Shown one piece after another: positions 32,314 through 41,575 of a stretch of DNA of 64,000 nucleotides (position 1 is the stretch's first letter; every line of letters begins with the position of its first letter). The translations under genes were made by a program, and so were the position numbers. Source of the DNA: Micromonospora sp. MP36 (GTDB lineage Bacteria > Actinomycetota > Actinomycetes > Mycobacteriales > Micromonosporaceae). Under the pieces are notes generated by a model, which searched no databases, had not been told where the DNA came from, and saw only the letters and a list, made by a program, of their open reading frames with translations. The stretch is from NCBI RefSeq assembly GCF_008119785.1, contig NZ_VSFA01000023.1, positions 1-64,000 of the forward strand, given 5' to 3'.

Positions 32314-35300
32314 GTGACGGGGACAAACGACTGGGTGGCGGGCAGGTTCCGTCTGCAGAGTGCCATTGGCAAGGGCAACATGGGCGAGGTCCATCGCGCC
32401 GAGGACATGGCCGCGCATGAAGGCTCCACTGACCGCATCGTCGCGCTGAAGCTGATTCTCCGGAGTCGCTCCGGCGCTGTCATCGACACGTCCGCGGACA
32501 ACAAGGCGCGGCAGCGGTTCGAGCGCGAGGTCCGCATCATGCGCAAGCTCGGGCATCCCAACCTGCCGCGTATCATCGCGGGAGCCGCGGGCGTCGACGA
32601 GTTGCCCTACATCGCGATGGAGCTCCTCGACGGCGAAACCCTGCGCGACCTGGTCTCCGAGCACCCGCAACTGCCCATCTCCTGGGTCGCTGCCGTGGGG
32701 GCGCAGATCGCTGACGGACTTTCCGCCGCGCACGCCGCAGACGTCGTGCACCGCGACCTCAAACCGTCCAACGTGATGCTGCTGCGGACCGGGGCGATCA
32801 AGGTCCTCGATTTCGGCATGGGGCGGATACTCGACGATGCCGAAACCGGCAAGGTGACCAGCACCGGCGTCACCGTCGGAACCGCTCGCTACATGGCTCC
32901 GGAACAGTTCCTCGCCGCCGCGGTCACGCAGGCGGCTGACCTGTACGCGCTCGGGTGTGTGCTGTTCGAGCTGCTGACCGGCGTACCGCCCTTCCTGAGC
33001 GAGTCCTCGCACGAGCTCGGCCAGAAGCATCTCGAGGAACCCGTCCCGTCGATCCGACTGATGCGGTCTGACGTTCCCAGCGACATGGCGAGGCTGATCG
33101 AACGTCTGCTCGCCAAGGATCCTGCCGATCGTCCCGCTGACGCCGTAACCGTCCGCGAAGCCCTGCTTCCGTTCGCCAAGGGCACCGACAGGGTGCCCGG
33201 CTGGGAGGTCTTTGACCCGGTCCGATACGTCATGGCGGTCCGGGGGACGACCACCACCGTTCCGGCGCCGCCTGCTTCCGTTGAGGGTGCGCTCGCGGAG
33301 TCGGCTCGGGCGGGCATGGATGTCTTCGGGGTCCACGAGCGGCTCATCAAGGACTACCGGGCATTCACCGAGGGCGGCACGATCATCCGGGACGACCGGA
33401 TCGCGGCGTTCGTCGAGGACGACCTGGACGCCAAGTCCCAGTGGCCCGACCCCTGGGTGTCGCTCAACCCGTTCTTCGCCTCGGGCGGGACGGTCCTCGA
33501 GCTCGTCAGCGAGGGCGTGCTGCACCGGGAGTGCGCGAAGATCTTCCAGGCCAAGAAGACCGAGGGCGGCACCGTGTGCGACGGCCGGCCGCTCACGCTC
33601 CACCGGCACCAGCGCGAGGCGATCGCCAAGGCGCAGTCCGGCACCTCGTACGTGCTGACGACCGGCACCGGCTCCGGCAAGTCGCTGTCATACATCGTCC
33701 CGATCGTCGACAAGGTGTTGAAGGCGCGGGAGCAGGAGGGCCCCAAGCCGGCGAAGCGAGTCCGCGCGATCATCGTCTACCCGATGAACGCGCTGGCCAA
33801 CAGCCAGCTCAAGGAGCTCGACAAGTACCTCCAGGACGGCTACGGACCCGGGCGCGAGCCGGTCACGTACGCCCGCTACACCGGCCAGGAGAGCGACGAG
33901 CGGCGCAAGGAGATCCGCGACAACCCGCCGGACATCCTGCTCACCAACTACGTGATGCTGGAGCTGATGCTCACCCGTCCGGACGATCGGCGCTCCCTGA
34001 TCCGGATGGCGAAGGGCCTGGAGTTCCTCGTCTTCGACGAGCTGCACACCTACCGTGGCCGGCAGGGCGCGGATGTGGCGCTGCTGATCCGCCGAGTGCG
34101 GGAAGCCTGCCAGGCGGAGAACCTCCAGTGCGTCGGCACCTCCGCCACCGTCTCCAGCGAAGGCACCGTCGACGACCAACGCGCCGTGGTCGCCCGGGTC
34201 GCCACGACGTTGTTCGGCACGGAGGTCGCGCCGGAGAACGTCATCGGCGAAACCCTGGTCCGCGCCACCGCGGAGCCTCCCGACACGGTGTCCGTCGAGC
34301 GGCTGGCCGCGCCCGGTGCCCCTCGCGCCTACGCCGACCTGGTGAAAGACCCGCTGGCGCGGTGGATCGAGACCCGCTTCGGGCTCGCGGTCGACTCCGC
34401 CGGGAACCTCGTCCGGCAGAAGCCTGCCAAGATCGAGGAGGCGGCCGTCGAACTGGCCGAGGCGAGCGGACTCACCGCCGCCGAGTGCGCGCAGGCGATC
34501 CGCCGCACCCTGAAGGCCGGATCGGAAGCCAGGCACCCGGTCACCGAGCGGCCGCTGTTCGCCTTCCGGCTGCACCAGTTCCTCTCAAAGGGCGACACCG
34601 TCTACGTGACCCTGGAAGACGAACTGACCCGTCAACTCACCCGCGACTACCAGCTCGTGCTGCCTGGCACCGACGGGAAGATCCTGCTGCCGCTCGCCTT
34701 CTGCCGCGAGTGTGGCCAGGAGTACCTCACGGTGTGGCGGACCACCAGGGACGGCGGCACCGTCTACGAGCCCCGCCGGGACACGATCGCGACCGGTGGC
34801 CGCGCCACGGACGGCTACCTCTACATCGACTCCGACCGGCCCTGGCCCGAAACCAGGGAGAAGGCCATCGAGGAGCGGCGCATCCCGGAATCCTGGCTGG
34901 AGTTCGACGACCACGGACAGGAGGCCGTCCGTACCTCCTACCGGGACCGGTTGCCGGTCGCCGTCACCGTGGACCCCTACGGGTACGAAGGGCGGGGCGG
35001 GCTGAAAGCCGCCTTCATCCCCTCACCGTTCCTCTTCTGCGCCCACTGCGGAGTCAGCTACGAGCAGACCCGGGGCAAGGACTTCGCCAAGCTCGCCACC
35101 CTCGACCAGGAGGGGCGGTCCTCGGCAACGTCCCTGATCTCGGCGTCCATCGTCCGCTCACTGCTCAGCGCGCCACCGGAAGCGTTGGACAAGAAGGCCC
35201 GCAAGCTGCTGACCTTCGTCGACAACCGGCAGGACGCCTCGCTCCAGGCCGGCCACTTCAACGACTTCGTGCAGATCACCCAACTGCGCGGCGCCCTCTA

Positions 35301-38300
35301 CAAGGCCGCCGTCGACGCCGGCGACGAAGGTATCACCCACGAGGAACTCGCAAAGCAGGTGACCGACGCCCTCGGCCTGCAACTCGTCGACTACGCGCGG
35401 GGCGAAGATCTGCCGCCCTCGCTGACGCGCAACGCCGCCAAGACCCTGCGGGACGTCGTCGCCTTCCGCCTCTACCTCGACCTCGAACGAGGCTGGCGGA
35501 TCACCATGCCCAACCTCGAGCAGACCGGGCTGCTGGAGATCGACTACCAGGACCTCGACTGGCTCGCGGAGAACCAGGAGCGCTGGTCGAAGACCCATGA
35601 TGCCCTGCGCGACGCCGAACCGGGCCAGCGCGTCGAAATCATGCGCGCGCTGCTGAACGAGATGCGCCGCGCCCTCGCCATCGACGTGCAGTACTTCCGG
35701 GATGAGTTCGACTCGCTCCAACGGGCAAGCGAGGAGCGCCTGATCGACCCCTGGGTCCTGTCCGCCAGCGACGCACCCAAGGTCGGCACCGCGTACCCGC
35801 AGTCGTCGCGGCCGGGCCTGGACCGTTCCGGTCTGTTCCTCTCCGGCCGGGGCAAGTTCGGCAAGTACCTGCGCCGCATCCACTTCGGTACAGAGCTCAC
35901 CTTCGACGACGCCCAGACGGTCATCGCCGATCTGCTGGAGGTGCTGGCAGGCGCCGGGTTGGTCACCAAGATCGAGGCCGCGCCGCAGCGGGCCGGACGG
36001 TTCCGAGGACCGGCAGGCCCGAGCATCACCGGTTACCGCGTCTCGGCCGCCTCGCTGGTCTGGCGCGCCGGCTCCGGCGAAACCGGCAGCCACGACCCGC
36101 TCACCCGCACCTACGCCAGCGGCGACGGGCCCCGGGTCAACACGTTCTTCCGCGATCTCTACCGCAGTGCCGCCGGCACCCTCGCCGGCCTCGCCGCCCG
36201 CGAGCACACCGCCCAGGTCGATCCGATGGAGCGCGAGAAGCGGGAGGACGCGTTCCGCAAGGCGGAGCTGAAGCTACTCTACTGCTCGCCCACCATGGAG
36301 CTCGGTGTCGACATCTCCGAACTCAACGCCGTCATGATGCGCAACGTGCCGCCGACACCCGCCAACTACGCCCAGCGCAGCGGTCGGGCCGGCCGGTCCG
36401 GTCAGCCAGCCCTCGTCACCACCTACTGCGCCACCGGCAACAGCCACGACCAGTACTACTTCCGTCGCTCCGCCCGCATGGTCGCCGGCGCCGTCGCGCC
36501 GCCCCGCCTGGACCTCGCCAACGAGGACCTAGTGCGGTCCCACGTGCAGGCGATCTGGCTGGCCGAGGCGGGGATCAAGCTGGGACGCGCCATCCCGGAG
36601 ACCATCGACATCAGCTACCCGGAGGACTCGCGCCTGCCGAATCCCGCCTTGGCGCTGCACGACCACATCACCGCCGCCCTGCACGACATCCACTCGCAGG
36701 ACCGCGCCGCGGCCGCCGCCCGCAGAGTCTTCGGCGGCCTCCTGACCGATTACGCCCAATCGAGCTGGTGGGACGACCAGTGGATCGAGGATACGGTCCG
36801 GACCACACCGGAGCGGTTCGACCAGGCCTTCGACCGGTGGCGGGACCTGTTCAAGGCCGCTCTGGTCGACCAGGCTGAGCAGAACCGCCGGGTGCTCGAC
36901 CACACCCTGTCGGAGCGCGACCGCAAGATCGCCGTCGGCCGCCGCAAGGAGGCCGAGACCCAGCTCAACCTCCTCAAGAACGAGAGCGTCGACAGCAGGT
37001 CCGTCCTGTCGGACTTCAACCCGTACCGCTACCTCGCCAGCGAGGGCTTCCTGCCCGGCTACTCGTTCCCCCGACTGCCACTCGCCGCGTACGTTCCCAC
37101 CACGGGGCGCAGATCGGGGGAGGGCGACTACCTGCAGCGTCCCCGCTTCCTCGCCATCCGGGAGTTCGGCCCTGGTGCGCTGATCTACCACGAGGGAGCG
37201 CGCTACCAGGTCACCCGTATCCAGCTGCCGCCGGACGCGGCTGGTGATGTCGTGACGAGCGAGGCGCGCCGGTGTGCCCAGTGCGGCTACCACCACGACG
37301 TCAAGGAGAACGCCGACCGCTGCCAGATGTGCGGCGCGTCCCTGGGGGAGAGGACCAGCGGTCTCCTGCACCTGCACACCGTCTACACCAAGCGCCGCGA
37401 GCGCATCTCCTCCGACGAGGAGGAGCGCCGCCGGGCGGGCTTCCGGCTGGTCACCTCGTACCGGTTCCACGACCACGGCGCCCGCCCCGGCCGCCGTGAC
37501 GCCATCGTCTCCGACGCTGCCGGCGGGCTGGCCACGCTCTCCTACGGCGACTCGGCCACCGTCCGCATCACCAACATCGGACGCGTCCGGTCCAAGCCGG
37601 ACGAGCCGGACGGCTTCTGGCTCGACCCGGCGGACGGGCGCTGGATGAACGAGCGCGACGCCGGCGCGGCCTCCGGCGACTCCAGCGAGATGCCGGTCAT
37701 CGACGCGGACGGCAACGAGAAGCGCAGGAAGAAGCGGGTCATCCCGTACGTGGAGGACCGGCGCAACATCCTGGTCCTCAAGCTCGGCGAGCCGCTCGAC
37801 GAGGACGTCGCGCTCTCCCTGATGTACGCCTTGGAGCGCGGCATCGAGGCGGCCTTCGAACTGGAGGACTCGGAGCTGACCACCGAGCTCCTGCCGCCGA
37901 ACGAGGGACCGCGTGAGCGGATGCTGTTCACCGAGGCGGCCGAGGGCGGTGCCGGCGTCCTGCGGCTGATGCAGTCGGAGCCGGAGGCCCTGGCGCGGGC
38001 CGCCGCCGAGGCGCTGGCCATCTGCCACTTCGCGCCCGACGGCACCGACAAGGGAGGCCCCGACCCCAGCCGCCCCTGCGCGCGGGGCTGCTACGAGTGC
38101 CTGCTCACCTACGGCAACCAACTCAACCACCGCTCCATCAACCGTCACCTGGTGCGTGACCTGCTGCTGCGCTTCGCCGCCGCCCAGGCCGCACCCACCG
38201 GCCAAGGCGAGTCGCGCACCGAGCAGCTCCAGCGTCTGACCGCGCAGTCGGACACCGCGCTGGAGGCCAAACTCATCACCTGGCTCAAGCAGCGCGGCCT

Positions 38301-38562
38301 GCGCCTGCCCGACGAGGCGCAGACCTTCGTGACCGAAGCCCTCGCCCGGCCCGACTTCGTCTACCGGCTGCCCGGCGCGAACGTCGCGGTCTTCGTCGAC
38401 GGGCCGGTCCACGACCATGCCGCCGTCGCCGAACGGGACGCCGAGGCGCAGGAACGGCTCTTCGACCGGGGCTGGGACGTCGTCCGGTTCCCCCACGACG
38501 GCGACTGGGCCGCCATCGCCGCGAAACACGCCAACTACTTCGGGACCAGCACCAGCAGCTGA
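32314..38562 (+). CDS. Ser/Thr kinase - SF2 helicase - DUF1998 - Vsr/DUF559-like nuclease fusion
   Basis: GTG 32314 is preferred over TTG 32308 because AGGGG then has eight-base spacing; 2,082 aa. A Hanks kinase (about 8-290) has a glycine loop GKGNMGEV, K46, HRD 146-148 and DFG 166-168. An SF2 helicase follows: Walker A TGTGSGKS 450-457, DELH 575-578, SAT 610-612, C-terminal QRSGRAGR 1354-1361. Two Cys-pair inserts lie between the lobes (CRECGQEY, CAHCGVSY). A zinc ribbon C1654/C1657/C1670/C1673 leads to a DUF1998/MZB domain with C1922, C1926, C1929. The C-terminus has D2014, D2029 and H2033 in PDFVYRL...FVDGPVHDH, a Vsr/DUF559-like nuclease pattern. The helicase-DUF1998 part recalls DISARM DrmA/DrmB or MrfA/Hrq1. 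First gene of a defence-type operon. Confidence 0.88.
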   Translation: MTGTNDWVAGRFRLQSAIGKGNMGEVHRAEDMAAHEGSTDRIVALKLILRSRSGAVIDTSADNKARQRFEREVRIMRKLGHPNLPRIIAGAAGVDELPYIAMELLDGETLRDLVSEHPQLPISWVAAVGAQIADGLSAAHAADVVHRDLKPSNVMLLRTGAIKVLDFGMGRILDDAETGKVTSTGVTVGTARYMAPEQFLAAAVTQAADLYALGCVLFELLTGVPPFLSESSHELGQKHLEEPVPSIRLMRSDVPSDMARLIERLLAKDPADRPADAVTVREALLPFAKGTDRVPGWEVFDPVRYVMAVRGTTTTVPAPPASVEGALAESARAGMDVFGVHERLIKDYRAFTEGGTIIRDDRIAAFVEDDLDAKSQWPDPWVSLNPFFASGGTVLELVSEGVLHRECAKIFQAKKTEGGTVCDGRPLTLHRHQREAIAKAQSGTSYVLTTGTGSGKSLSYIVPIVDKVLKAREQEGPKPAKRVRAIIVYPMNALANSQLKELDKYLQDGYGPGREPVTYARYTGQESDERRKEIRDNPPDILLTNYVMLELMLTRPDDRRSLIRMAKGLEFLVFDELHTYRGRQGADVALLIRRVREACQAENLQCVGTSATVSSEGTVDDQRAVVARVATTLFGTEVAPENVIGETLVRATAEPPDTVSVERLAAPGAPRAYADLVKDPLARWIETRFGLAVDSAGNLVRQKPAKIEEAAVELAEASGLTAAECAQAIRRTLKAGSEARHPVTERPLFAFRLHQFLSKGDTVYVTLEDELTRQLTRDYQLVLPGTDGKILLPLAFCRECGQEYLTVWRTTRDGGTVYEPRRDTIATGGRATDGYLYIDSDRPWPETREKAIEERRIPESWLEFDDHGQEAVRTSYRDRLPVAVTVDPYGYEGRGGLKAAFIPSPFLFCAHCGVSYEQTRGKDFAKLATLDQEGRSSATSLISASIVRSLLSAPPEALDKKARKLLTFVDNRQDASLQAGHFNDFVQITQLRGALYKAAVDAGDEGITHEELAKQVTDALGLQLVDYARGEDLPPSLTRNAAKTLRDVVAFRLYLDLERGWRITMPNLEQTGLLEIDYQDLDWLAENQERWSKTHDALRDAEPGQRVEIMRALLNEMRRALAIDVQYFRDEFDSLQRASEERLIDPWVLSASDAPKVGTAYPQSSRPGLDRSGLFLSGRGKFGKYLRRIHFGTELTFDDAQTVIADLLEVLAGAGLVTKIEAAPQRAGRFRGPAGPSITGYRVSAASLVWRAGSGETGSHDPLTRTYASGDGPRVNTFFRDLYRSAAGTLAGLAAREHTAQVDPMEREKREDAFRKAELKLLYCSPTMELGVDISELNAVMMRNVPPTPANYAQRSGRAGRSGQPALVTTYCATGNSHDQYYFRRSARMVAGAVAPPRLDLANEDLVRSHVQAIWLAEAGIKLGRAIPETIDISYPEDSRLPNPALALHDHITAALHDIHSQDRAAAAARRVFGGLLTDYAQSSWWDDQWIEDTVRTTPERFDQAFDRWRDLFKAALVDQAEQNRRVLDHTLSERDRKIAVGRRKEAETQLNLLKNESVDSRSVLSDFNPYRYLASEGFLPGYSFPRLPLAAYVPTTGRRSGEGDYLQRPRFLAIREFGPGALIYHEGARYQVTRIQLPPDAAGDVVTSEARRCAQCGYHHDVKENADRCQMCGASLGERTSGLLHLHTVYTKRRERISSDEEERRRAGFRLVTSYRFHDHGARPGRRDAIVSDAAGGLATLSYGDSATVRITNIGRVRSKPDEPDGFWLDPADGRWMNERDAGAASGDSSEMPVIDADGNEKRRKKRVIPYVEDRRNILVLKLGEPLDEDVALSLMYALERGIEAAFELEDSELTTELLPPNEGPRERMLFTEAAEGGAGVLRLMQSEPEALARAAAEALAICHFAPDGTDKGGPDPSRPCARGCYECLLTYGNQLNHRSINRHLVRDLLLRFAAAQAAPTGQGESRTEQLQRLTAQSDTALEAKLITWLKQRGLRLPDEAQTFVTEALARPDFVYRLPGANVAVFVDGPVHDHAAVAERDAEAQERLFDRGWDVVRFPHDGDWAAIAAKHANYFGTSTSS

Positions 38563-38614
38563 TCCTCACCGCCCCCTCACCCCACAACAGAACACGACGC
38601 GCAAGGACCCCCTC

Positions 38615-41575
38615 ATGACCACCCCCTTCAGCGCCGGATCCCTCGTCACCGCCCGTGGCCGTGACTGGGTCGTGCTGCCGGAAAGCGCCCCCGACATGCT
38701 CGTCCTCCGCCCGCTCGGCGGCGCGGACGACGACATCGCCGCCGTCTTCCCGAGCTTCGAAGCCGTCAAGAGCGCCGAGTTCGCGCCCCCGTCGCCGTCC
38801 GACCTCGGCGACGCGTACGCGGCCGGGCTGCTCCGGTCCGCCCTGCGGATCGGCTTCCGCTCCGGCGCCGGCCCCTTCCGGTCCCTCGCCGGGATCGCGG
38901 TCGAGCCGCGGGCGTACCAGCTCGTGCCGCTGATGATGGCGCTGCGCCAGAAGACCGTCCGGATACTGATCTCGGACGACGTCGGCATCGGCAAGACCGT
39001 CGAATCTGGACTGATCGCCAGTGAACTCCTCGCCCAAGGCGACGCCAAGGGGCTGGCCGTGCTCTGCTCACCGGCGCTCGCCGAGCAGTGGCAGGAGGAG
39101 CTGCGCACCAAGTTCGGCATCGACGCCGAGCTGGTGCTCGCGTCCACCGTCTCCCGGCTGGAGCGCGGCCTCGACCTCGGCCAGTCCCTGTTCGACAAGC
39201 ACCCGCACGTCATCGTCTCCACCGACTTCATCAAGTCCACCCGGCACCGGGACGACTTCGTGCGGCACTGCCCGGACCTGGTCATCGTCGACGAGGCGCA
39301 CACCTGCGTCGCCGCCGACGACAACAGCTCCACCCAGAACCAGCTCCGCTACGAGCTGCTCCAACGCGTCGCCGCCGACACCGACCGGCACCTGCTGCTG
39401 GTCACCGCCACCCCGCACAGCGGCAAGGAGGGTGCCTTCCGCAATCTGCTGGGCCTGCTCAAGCCGGAACTCGCCACCGTCGACCTCGGCTCCGAGGGGG
39501 GCCGCCGGCTGCTCGCCCAGTACTTCGTGCATCGCAAGCGCGCCGACGTCCGGCAGTACCTGACCAGGGAGGACGGGCTCGCCGACAACTCCCTCGCCGA
39601 GCAGACCTCGTTCCCCTCGGACCGGCACTTCAAGGACGAGACCTACCGGCTCTCCCCGGCCTACCGAGCCCTGCTCGACGACGCCATCGCGTACGCCAGC
39701 GCACGGGTGACCGCGGCGGACAAGAAGGGCCGGCGGGAGGCCCGGATCGCCTGGTGGTCCGCCATCGCCCTGCTGCGTTCCCTGGTCTCCTCGCCACGCG
39801 CCGCCGCGCAGACCCTGCGCACCCGCTCGGCGACAGCCGCGGCCGGCAGCGCCGAGGAGGCCGACCGCCTCGGCGCCCCGCTGACCAGCGACTTCTCCGA
39901 CACCGACGCGCTGGAAGGCCTCGACGTCGCACCGGGCGCCGAGACCGGCGACGCCAGCGTGGACGACGCCGGCGCGCGGCTGGCCGAACTGGCCGACCAG
40001 GCGGAGCGGCTGGAGGGGGCCACCCAGGACAAGAAGCTCGCCGCACTGATCACCCACCTGAAGGCCCTGCTCAAGGACGGCTACCACCCGATCGTCTTCT
40101 GCCGCTACATCCCCACCGCCGAGTACATCGCCGAGCACCTGGAGGGCACACTCGGCAAGAAGACAGTGATCCGGGCCGTGACCGGCACCCTATCGCCGCA
40201 GCAACGCCTGCAGCGCATCGAGGAACTCGCGGAGGCGGCGGGCGACGATCCGGCCGCCCGGCGAGTGCTGATCGCGACCGACTGCCTCTCCGAGGGCGTG
40301 AACCTCCAGCATCACTTCGACGCGGTCGTCCACTACGACCTGGCGTGGAACCCTACCCGGCACGACCAGCGCGAGGGCCGCGTCGACCGGTACGGGCAGA
40401 AGCGCAACATCGTCCGGGTCATCACCCTGTACGGCAGCGACAACGGCATCGACGGCAAGGTGCTCGAGGTACTCATCAAGAAGCACCGCCAGATCCGCAA
40501 GGACCTCGGCATCTCCGTCTCCGTGCCGGACGCCGCCTCCACCGGCGTAACCGACGCGATCGTCGAATGGGTGCTGCTCCGGGGGCAGCAGGTCGAGCGG
40601 GGCGAGCAGGGCAGCCTCTTCGACGCCGCCGAGTATCAGGCGATCGACAAGAAGGCCGCCGCCCTGGCGGCGGACTGGCAGTCCGCCGCGGAGCGCGAGA
40701 AGACATCCCGATCCCGCTTCGCCCAGCACGCCATCCGCCCCGACGAGGTCGCCCAGGAGGTCCTGGCGATCCGCGACACCCTCGGCGGCGCCGGTGAGGT
40801 CCGCGGCTTCGTACGCCAGGCCCTGCGCGCGCTCGACGGCGTCGTACGGAACGACCCGGGCGGGGCGGATGACTTCACCGCCGAACTCGGCGGCACGCCT
40901 GCCGGCCTGCGCGACGCGCTCGCGCCCGTCCTCGGCGGCGACGCCGTCGAGCTGGGCCGGCCCGTGCCGTTCCGCACCACCGCGGCCGTGGCGCGCGGCG
41001 AGGTCGCCCTGGTCCGCACCGACCCGGCGGTGGTGGCGCTGGCCGGGTACGTGCTCAACGCCGCCCTCGACGACCAGGCCGCAGGCCCACGGCCGGCCCG
41101 CCGCTGCGGCGTCATCCGCACCCGGGCCGTCGACGGCCGCACCACGCTGCTCGTGGTCCGCTACCGCTTCCATCTCACCCTGCCGTCGCGGACCGGCACC
41201 CGGCAGCTCGTCGCCGAGGACGTCCGGCTGCTCGCCTTCCAGGGCTCGCCCGCGTCCGCCGCATGGCTGCCCACCGAACGCGCCCTCGGCCTGCTCGACG
41301 CGACCGCCGACGAGAACACCGACCGCACCTTCGCCGAGAACACCATGCGCCGCCTGCTGGACGGCCTGCCCGCGATCACCGACCACCTCGAGGCGTACGG
41401 CGAAGACCTCGCCGCCGAACTGCTCGCCTCGCACCGCCGGGTCCGCAGCGCCTCCGGCGAGATCATCCGCGGCCTGGCCGTCACCGCGCAGAAACCCGCC
41501 GACGTGCTCGGCGCCTACGTCTACCTGCCGGCATCCGCCGTTTCCACCCCCACCGTCGCCGGAGGCACCGCCTGA
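38615..41575 (+). CDS. SNF2-type helicase, DrmD-like
   Basis: ATG 38615 with AAGGA seven bases upstream; 986 aa. The ATPase lobes have Walker A DDVGIGKT (K127), DEAH 226-229, TATPHSG, and a C-terminal lobe with IATDCLSEGVNLQHHFD and QREGRVDRYGQ. This is the SNF2/RapA-like arrangement found in class 1 DISARM DrmD. A long acidic/Ala-rich insert (about 415-480) separates the lobes. The C-terminal 300 residues are unassigned and may contact the methylase. The gene lies 52 bases after the kinase-helicase gene, and its stop shares a base with the methylase start (TGATG). It probably translocates on DNA to help the operon's nuclease or methylase. Confidence 0.85.
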   Translation: MTTPFSAGSLVTARGRDWVVLPESAPDMLVLRPLGGADDDIAAVFPSFEAVKSAEFAPPSPSDLGDAYAAGLLRSALRIGFRSGAGPFRSLAGIAVEPRAYQLVPLMMALRQKTVRILISDDVGIGKTVESGLIASELLAQGDAKGLAVLCSPALAEQWQEELRTKFGIDAELVLASTVSRLERGLDLGQSLFDKHPHVIVSTDFIKSTRHRDDFVRHCPDLVIVDEAHTCVAADDNSSTQNQLRYELLQRVAADTDRHLLLVTATPHSGKEGAFRNLLGLLKPELATVDLGSEGGRRLLAQYFVHRKRADVRQYLTREDGLADNSLAEQTSFPSDRHFKDETYRLSPAYRALLDDAIAYASARVTAADKKGRREARIAWWSAIALLRSLVSSPRAAAQTLRTRSATAAAGSAEEADRLGAPLTSDFSDTDALEGLDVAPGAETGDASVDDAGARLAELADQAERLEGATQDKKLAALITHLKALLKDGYHPIVFCRYIPTAEYIAEHLEGTLGKKTVIRAVTGTLSPQQRLQRIEELAEAAGDDPAARRVLIATDCLSEGVNLQHHFDAVVHYDLAWNPTRHDQREGRVDRYGQKRNIVRVITLYGSDNGIDGKVLEVLIKKHRQIRKDLGISVSVPDAASTGVTDAIVEWVLLRGQQVERGEQGSLFDAAEYQAIDKKAAALAADWQSAAEREKTSRSRFAQHAIRPDEVAQEVLAIRDTLGGAGEVRGFVRQALRALDGVVRNDPGGADDFTAELGGTPAGLRDALAPVLGGDAVELGRPVPFRTTAAVARGEVALVRTDPAVVALAGYVLNAALDDQAAGPRPARRCGVIRTRAVDGRTTLLVVRYRFHLTLPSRTGTRQLVAEDVRLLAFQGSPASAAWLPTERALGLLDATADENTDRTFAENTMRRLLDGLPAITDHLEAYGEDLAAELLASHRRVRSASGEIIRGLAVTAQKPADVLGAYVYLPASAVSTPTVAGGTA

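Noticed and set aside
36529..38529. 666-aa open frame antisense to the kinase-helicase gene
   Set aside because: Its low-complexity Val/Gly/Arg/Leu composition mirrors the GC-biased codons of the plus-strand gene, whose motifs are intact; no domain and no ribosome binding site.
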